Assembly (NCBI GenBank): GCA_913057815.1
Contig: CAJXOV010000045.1
Location: forward strand, 1 to 9,915
Length of the DNA: 9,915 bases
DNA from: an uncultured Flavobacteriales bacterium
Lineage (GTDB): Bacteria; Bacteroidota; Bacteroidia; Flavobacteriales_D; Sanyastnellaceae
Reading direction: 5' to 3'
Notes under the pieces: generated by a model
What the model saw: the letters and a program-made list of their open reading frames with translations, nothing else
The model's database searches: none
Told to the model about the DNA's origin: nothing
Program-made: the position numbers and the translations under genes
Part shown: in pieces, positions 5,986 through 9,915 of the stretch
How positions within the stretch are numbered: the stretch's first letter is position 1
Layout of the letters: each line of letters opens with the position of its first letter

Positions 5986-6603
5986 TTAGAAGATATCTAC
6001 ATCACCTATTCCCTCACGAACTAGTTCAGGGTCTGAGCCTGTGCAGTCATAAATTGTAGAAGCCTCATTATTTCCATAACCGCCATCAATAACTATATCT
6101 ACTAGTTTTTCATACTTTTCGTGAATTAGCTCTGGGTCAGTAGTGTATTCTATGATTTCATCTTCGTCATGCACAGAACTGGCTATAATAGGAGAACCTA
6201 ATTCATCAACTAAAGTACGAGCTATGTTATTATCTGGAATTCGAATTCCAATCGTTTTCTTTTTGGCTTTGAAAATCTTGGGAACATTAGAGCTAGCATT
6301 TAAAATAAATGTGTAAGGCCCTGGGAAGGCCTTACGCATCATTTTATATGTTCTATTGTCTACAGCTTTTGAATACACACTAAGATGTGATAGATCATAA
6401 CAGACTATAGAAAAGTTAGCCTTTTCAGGTTTTATTCCTTTTAGTCTAGCAATTTTTTCAAAAGCTTTATGCTTTTCAATACTACATCCAAAACTGTACA
6501 CAGTATCAGTCGGGTAGATAATAACTCCACCTCTATTTAAACAGTCTATAACTTGTTTAATCTTCCTAGGGTCTGGATTATCCGGATGTATTTCTAAAAG
6601 CAT
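5986..6603 (-). CDS. yciO: YciO-type Sua5/YrdC/TsaC-family protein
   Basis: The 205-residue protein is a single YrdC-like domain and resembles E. coli YciO along its length: the start IHPDNP (5-10), GGVIIYPTDTVYSFGC (25-40), a CYDLSHLSVYS segment (68-78), PGPYTFIL (94-101), KKKTIGIRIP (114-123) and VREGIGDV (195-202). The family makes threonylcarbamoyl-AMP for the t6A37 modification of tRNA. The Lys-x-Arg nucleotide-binding motif of true TsaC/Sua5 enzymes reads KGI here (55-57), so the Arg is absent. I therefore call it YciO-like and would not assume it is the cell's main t6A enzyme; automatic annotation would probably label it L-threonylcarbamoyladenylate synthase. It starts 32 nt after the transaldolase stop and is probably co-transcribed. 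A weak A/T hairpin (6608-6627) lies in the gap. Confidence 0.88.
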   Translation of the reverse strand: MLLEIHPDNPDPRKIKQVIDCLNRGGVIIYPTDTVYSFGCSIEKHKAFEKIARLKGIKPEKANFSIVCYDLSHLSVYSKAVDNRTYKMMRKAFPGPYTFILNASSNVPKIFKAKKKTIGIRIPDNNIARTLVDELGSPIIASSVHDEDEIIEYTTDPELIHEKYEKLVDIVIDGGYGNNEASTIYDCTGSDPELVREGIGDVDIF

Positions 6604-6635
6604 AGTTTAAAGATAATTAAATCTTTATCATCATC

Positions 6636-7292
6636 CTAGTTATTTCCTTTAGCGTAATCAGCTAAAAAAGTAGCTAACCCAGAATCAGTTAGGGGATGCT
6701 TTAATAATCCAAGTATTGAACTAAGAGGTCCAGTCATGATGTCAGCACCTATTTCAGCACAGTTAATTACATGCATTGTGTGTCTTACAGAAGCAGCTAA
6801 AATTTCAGTTTCAAAACCATAATTGTCATATATGTCTCTGATTTTCATGATTAGTTCTAGTCCATCAGTAGAAATGTCATCTAGCCTTCCTATGAAAGGA
6901 GATACCATAGTAGCACCAGCTTTAGCTGCCAATAATGCTTGTCCGGCACTAAATACTAATGTACAGTTAGTCTTAATTCCTTTATTCGAGAAATATTTGA
7001 TTGCTTTAATTCCATCTTTGATCATAGGAACTTTAACCACTATGTTCTTGTGTAGTTTAGCTAGCGCTTCTCCTTCTAAAACCATCCCATCAAAATCAGT
7101 TGAAATAACTTCAGCACTGACTGGTCCATCTACGATATTACAGATATCTACATAATGCTTTAGAATATTCTCTTTTCCTGTTATACCTTCTTTGGCCATC
7201 AAGGAAGGGTTGGTGGTAACTCCGTCAAGTACGCCTAAATCTTCTGCTTCCTTTATTTGATCTAAGTTAGCTGTGTCTATAAAAAATTTCAT
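6636..7292 (-). CDS. tal: TalC-type transaldolase (FSA/TalC/MipB family)
   Basis: This small 218-residue class I aldolase fold belongs to the fructose-6-phosphate aldolase/TalC group of the pentose phosphate pathway. It shows [10 protein letters not shown] (4-13), [12 protein letters not shown] (24-35), the Schiff-base Lys87 in VVKVPM (85-90), [17 protein letters not shown] (111-127), SPFIGRLDD (131-139) and AASVRH (166-171). Two active-site positions separate transaldolase from aldolase: Glu61 replaces Gln59 of E. coli FsaA, and Phe133 replaces its Tyr131. Both are the transaldolase type, and the protein also resembles Bacillus TalC closely, so transfer of dihydroxyacetone units between sugar phosphates is more likely than free fructose-6-phosphate cleavage. 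The gene leads a probable two-gene unit with yciO and is divergent from the lectin gene. Confidence 0.93.
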   Translation of the reverse strand: MKFFIDTANLDQIKEAEDLGVLDGVTTNPSLMAKEGITGKENILKHYVDICNIVDGPVSAEVISTDFDGMVLEGEALAKLHKNIVVKVPMIKDGIKAIKYFSNKGIKTNCTLVFSAGQALLAAKAGATMVSPFIGRLDDISTDGLELIMKIRDIYDNYGFETEILAASVRHTMHVINCAEIGADIMTGPLSSILGLLKHPLTDSGLATFLADYAKGNN

Positions 7293-7313
7293 GGTTGTTT
7301 ATTTGTTGCGTTG

Positions 7314-7321
7314 CAAAGTTA
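7314..7321 (-). promoter_or_regulatory. Bacteroidota-type -7 element of the transaldolase gene
   Basis: On the minus strand 7321-7314 reads TAACTTTG, an exact TAnnTTTG match, ending 21 nt before the ATG. A TTTTAG (7347-7342) upstream is a possible but loosely spaced -33 element. Confidence 0.55.
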
Positions 7322-7503
7322 ATTTCTCCCTCTGCCTGCCCCTAAAATTATGATTTCAGGTTATTAACTAAATAGTAACATTAATACAGTTTATGTATTT
7401 AAAGTGATAAAAGAACTGGCATGAAGAATGTAAATAGAGAATAATAGAAAAGATAATTAAGAATGTCAGTGCCAAGAATAAACGATAGTATAAAGAAGAG
7501 TAT

Positions 7504-7511
7504 TATTTTTG
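7504..7511 (+). promoter_or_regulatory. Possible -7 element of the lectin/T9SS gene
   Basis: TATTTTTG matches TAnnTTTG and lies 42 nt before the ATG at 7554. No TTTG is seen at the -33 distance. The rest of the divergent gap (7322-7503) is AT-rich with no other feature I can support. Confidence 0.35.
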
Positions 7512-7553
7512 TTCGGCACAACTAATTAAATCCTTTAGGAGTCTTTAAAATTG

Positions 7554-9818
7554 ATGAATAGAATTATATGCATACTATCATTTTTAACTTGTTTGACCAT
7601 TCAATCTATTCAAGCCCAGATAGCTAATACAGTGGGAGATGCAGTAGATTTAGGTGGTGATTGTTTTCAAATCACACCTAATCAACAGTATCAATCAGGT
7701 GCAGTATGGTATAATGAACAATTGGATCTGACTAAATACTTTTCCTTAACTGTAGAAATGAATTTAGGGAGTACTGATGGAGAAGGAGCAGATGGGTGCA
7801 TATTAGCCATGCAAACTCAAGGTTTAGATGCTCTTGGTGTAACAGGTCAATTCCTAGGGTTTGGGGGGATAACACCTTCATTCGGGTTGGAGTTTGATAC
7901 CTTCAATAACGAAACTTTTGAATTCAACGGTGATATTGGTGCGGATCATATGGCTATGCTAAGAGATGGAAATACTAATCACAATTCTGCGGATAATTTA
8001 GCGGGCCCAGTATCAATTTTCCCAGGTGGAGGAAATGCTGAAAACGGTCAAAGTATTTCTCTTAGATTAGTGTGGAATCCCGCTACTCAGCAAATTTCAG
8101 CCTACATGAATTGTGTTCTGAGGCTAACTACAACCATTGATTTAATAGATGATGTTTTTGGAGGAGAGACATCAGTGTATTGGGGTTTTACAGGGGCTAC
8201 CGGATTTTATGATAATGAGCACTCAGCCTGCCTGATAGAAGTGTCCTATTTAAACCCTACTCTTAGTGAGGTTATTTGTGAAGGAGAGAATATTCAATTG
8301 ACGGTAAATTCTAACACGGCAAACAATATAGTTTGGTCTCCAAATCAAAATATTGACGATGTTAATTCAGCCACCCCATTTGTTAGCCCTTCTATAAACA
8401 CAACTTACACAGTTGAATATGACAAATGCGGAGAAGTATTTTCTGATACTGTACATGTAGATGTTATTTCTTTGACTTTAGCGGAAATTGATGATGTCTC
8501 CGTATGTCCATCTGAATCGTCTGAATTTACAGCTGTTTATAATCCACTTTATGATATAGAATGGTCCAATGGAGATTTGTCTAGTAATTCGAGTGTGTAT
8601 ACTGGCATAGGAGAACATTGGGTTGAGGTTACAGATGGGACTTGTGTGAAGAGAGAAGCATTCAATCTAGTGGAGGCTGTTTTGCCATCAATAGTGGCAC
8701 CATCGACTGTAACATATTGCGCGCAAGATTCGGTATTAATACAGTTAAGCGCTTTAAATTCTTATACTTATGATCCTTTTGGTATTGAATCAAATGAGTT
8801 TTATATTTCGTTGGAAGGTGATTATGAAGTAACAGCTTTAGATACTATTACAGGGTGTCAGAATACTATGCAGATTGAAGTTTCAGAACTCCCATTGCCA
8901 GTAATTAGTCTGAACGAAACATATGAAATTTGTCCTTATGAAGTTCTCGAAATCAGTATCGATAATTCTTATAGTGCTGACTGGAGTAACGGTAGTGTGG
9001 ATAACGAATCAATTTATACAGAAGCAGGAATACACTCTGTAGAGGCCGAATTAAATGGGTGCGTTGATTCTTTAGAATTCGAATTATTGGTCAATCCCAT
9101 TCCAATTTCAAATATACCAGGGAATTATTCTTTTTGTGAAGATAGCATACTCACTTTGACTTCAGCCAATGCGGGATATACGATCACTTGGCATGACGGT
9201 TCAGCGGGCACTTCTTTTAATTTTATAGAAGGAGGCGAATTTATGATTGAAGTAGAAAATAATCTGTCCGGATGTATATCTATTGGAACTATTGAAATTG
9301 AGAAGATTTTTAATCCTATTTTAGAAGTAGAAGAGATATACGATTTGTGTGAAGGTGGGGCTTTAGAAGTTGAACCTTTTTACGAAAATAGTCAGATGTT
9401 GGTTTGGTCGAATGGATTTGAAGGAGATGCATATGTTTTTTCTGAGCCAGGAGAAGTTTATGTTTTAGCATCTAATGAATGCAAAGAGCAAGTTGAAATT
9501 TTTCAAATTGAAAGTGTTGTTTGTGATTGTGTCCCATTCATTCCATTGGCATTTACACCCGATAATGATGGAATAAATGAAGTCTTTAAGCCTATCATTA
9601 CATGCGTACCTTTTCAATATCACCTGTCAATTTTTAACCGATGGGGAGAGATTGTATTTGATTCTATAGACCCAGAAGAAGGCTGGGTTGGAAATGATAA
9701 AAATGGGGATCATTATGTACCATCAGGTGTGTATACGTACACTTTGTCATATAAATCAGAACAATTTGACGGAGTTAATGTAGAAATCCGAAATGGTATG
9801 GTTTCTGTCATACGTTAA
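7554..9818 (+). CDS. Secreted L-type lectin-like protein with T9SS type B C-terminal domain
   Basis: The 754-residue surface or secreted protein has a signal peptide (MNRIICILSFLTCLTIQSIQA, cleavage likely after Ala21). Residues 22-233 resemble legume (L-type) lectins: GLEFDTFNNE (111-120), where metal-binding acidic residues sit in that fold, DHMAMLRDG (131-139) and WGFTGATGFYDNEH (210-223). Six Ig/PKD-like units follow, each with a Cys at both ends (242/292, 318/364, 389/435, 460/503, 528/574, 599/643) and usually a central W-S-N/P. Unit 3 has no Trp. Residues about 659-754 are the gliding-motility-associated CHU_C / T9SS type B sorting domain (FTPDNDGINEVFKP 667-680, FNRWGEIVFDS 694-704, VPSGVYTYTL 722-731). 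Binding of glycans or polysaccharide is inferred. I chose ATG 7554; the preceding TTG (7551) is in frame and sits 9 nt from AGGAG (7537-7541), so a one-codon-longer protein is possible. Translation may be coupled to the next gene. Confidence 0.9.
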   Translation: MNRIICILSFLTCLTIQSIQAQIANTVGDAVDLGGDCFQITPNQQYQSGAVWYNEQLDLTKYFSLTVEMNLGSTDGEGADGCILAMQTQGLDALGVTGQFLGFGGITPSFGLEFDTFNNETFEFNGDIGADHMAMLRDGNTNHNSADNLAGPVSIFPGGGNAENGQSISLRLVWNPATQQISAYMNCVLRLTTTIDLIDDVFGGETSVYWGFTGATGFYDNEHSACLIEVSYLNPTLSEVICEGENIQLTVNSNTANNIVWSPNQNIDDVNSATPFVSPSINTTYTVEYDKCGEVFSDTVHVDVISLTLAEIDDVSVCPSESSEFTAVYNPLYDIEWSNGDLSSNSSVYTGIGEHWVEVTDGTCVKREAFNLVEAVLPSIVAPSTVTYCAQDSVLIQLSALNSYTYDPFGIESNEFYISLEGDYEVTALDTITGCQNTMQIEVSELPLPVISLNETYEICPYEVLEISIDNSYSADWSNGSVDNESIYTEAGIHSVEAELNGCVDSLEFELLVNPIPISNIPGNYSFCEDSILTLTSANAGYTITWHDGSAGTSFNFIEGGEFMIEVENNLSGCISIGTIEIEKIFNPILEVEEIYDLCEGGALEVEPFYENSQMLVWSNGFEGDAYVFSEPGEVYVLASNECKEQVEIFQIESVVCDCVPFIPLAFTPDNDGINEVFKPIITCVPFQYHLSIFNRWGEIVFDSIDPEEGWVGNDKNGDHYVPSGVYTYTLSYKSEQFDGVNVEIRNGMVSVIR

Positions 9819-9820
9819 GT

Positions 9821-9867
9821 ATGAATTACATTATTAAATTATTATCTATCGGTTTAGCTGTTTTTGT
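9821..9867 (+). CDS. Start of a secreted/membrane protein gene, cut by contig end
   Basis: ATG at 9821, 2 nt after the lectin stop, opens a frame reading MNYIIKLLSIGLAVF before the adapter begins. Asn/Lys followed by a hydrophobic run is the start of a signal peptide. In Bacteroidota, genes for type B sorting-domain proteins are very often followed by a PorP/SprF-family outer membrane protein needed for their secretion or anchoring, so that is the likeliest identity. Only 15 codons are visible, so this is a context inference. Confidence 0.55.
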
Positions 9868-9915
9868 CTGTCTCTTATACACATCTCCGAGCCCACGAGA
9901 CCTCTCTACATCTCG
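9868..9915 (-). other. Illumina Nextera i7 adapter (not biological)
   Basis: 9868-9886 is the mosaic end complement (CTGTCTCTTATACACATCT). 9887-9901 is the read-2 arm, 9902-9909 (CTCTCTAC) is the N707 index, and 9910-9915 begins the P7 arm. It is the inverted form of the sequence at 1-43, as expected from untrimmed read-through. Confidence 0.98.

Noticed and set aside
1..9915. 43-bp perfect terminal inverted repeats with a Tn5 mosaic end, resembling a transposon or linear replicon
   Set aside because: The sequence outside the mosaic end is the synthetic Nextera arm plus an 8-nt index, so it is library adapter. No transposase gene is present.

Overview
The window is one assembled contig from an AT-rich member of the Bacteroidota, most likely Flavobacteriales-like. 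Three things point there: a secreted protein ending in a gliding-motility / type IX secretion (T9SS) type B sorting domain, TAnnTTTG-type -7 promoter elements about 20 nt ahead of several start codons, and A-rich translation starts mostly lacking Shine-Dalgarno sites. Only bases 44-9867 are biological: both ends carry untrimmed Illumina Nextera adapter with the same index.

Layout. 44-645 (minus): a PaaI-type hotdog thioesterase followed by the 5' part of a gene cut by the contig end; this pairing resembles menaquinone loci of Bacteroidota. 646-938: a plus-strand element (ECF-type promoter, about 84-nt RNA, intrinsic terminator), then the minus-strand terminator of cphA. 939-5656: a cyanophycin module with cphA (synthetase, minus) divergent from cphB (cyanophycinase, plus), and a convergent plant-type asparaginase / isoaspartyl peptidase (minus). 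Together they can make cyanophycin from Asp and Arg, cut it to beta-Asp-Arg, and split that dipeptide. A 15-16 bp inverted repeat lies between cphA and cphB. 5657-5985: a second copy of the ECF promoter-RNA-terminator element. 5986-7292 (minus): a TalC-type transaldolase followed by a YciO/Sua5-family gene. 7554-9867 (plus): a secreted L-type-lectin / Cys-repeat / T9SS type B protein, and 2 nt later the start of another signal-peptide-bearing gene, perhaps a PorP/SprF partner.

The most unusual signal is the duplicated intergenic element. Both copies have the same -35-like box (GAGGCAACC), a diverged spacer of exactly 15 nt, the same -10-like box (CGTCT), and a transcribed part identical except for one inserted A, made of a perfect 8-bp hairpin, a single-stranded middle and a terminator with a T tract. 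This looks like a small-RNA family controlled by an ECF sigma factor. The two copies are direct repeats that bracket the cyanophycin module exactly.
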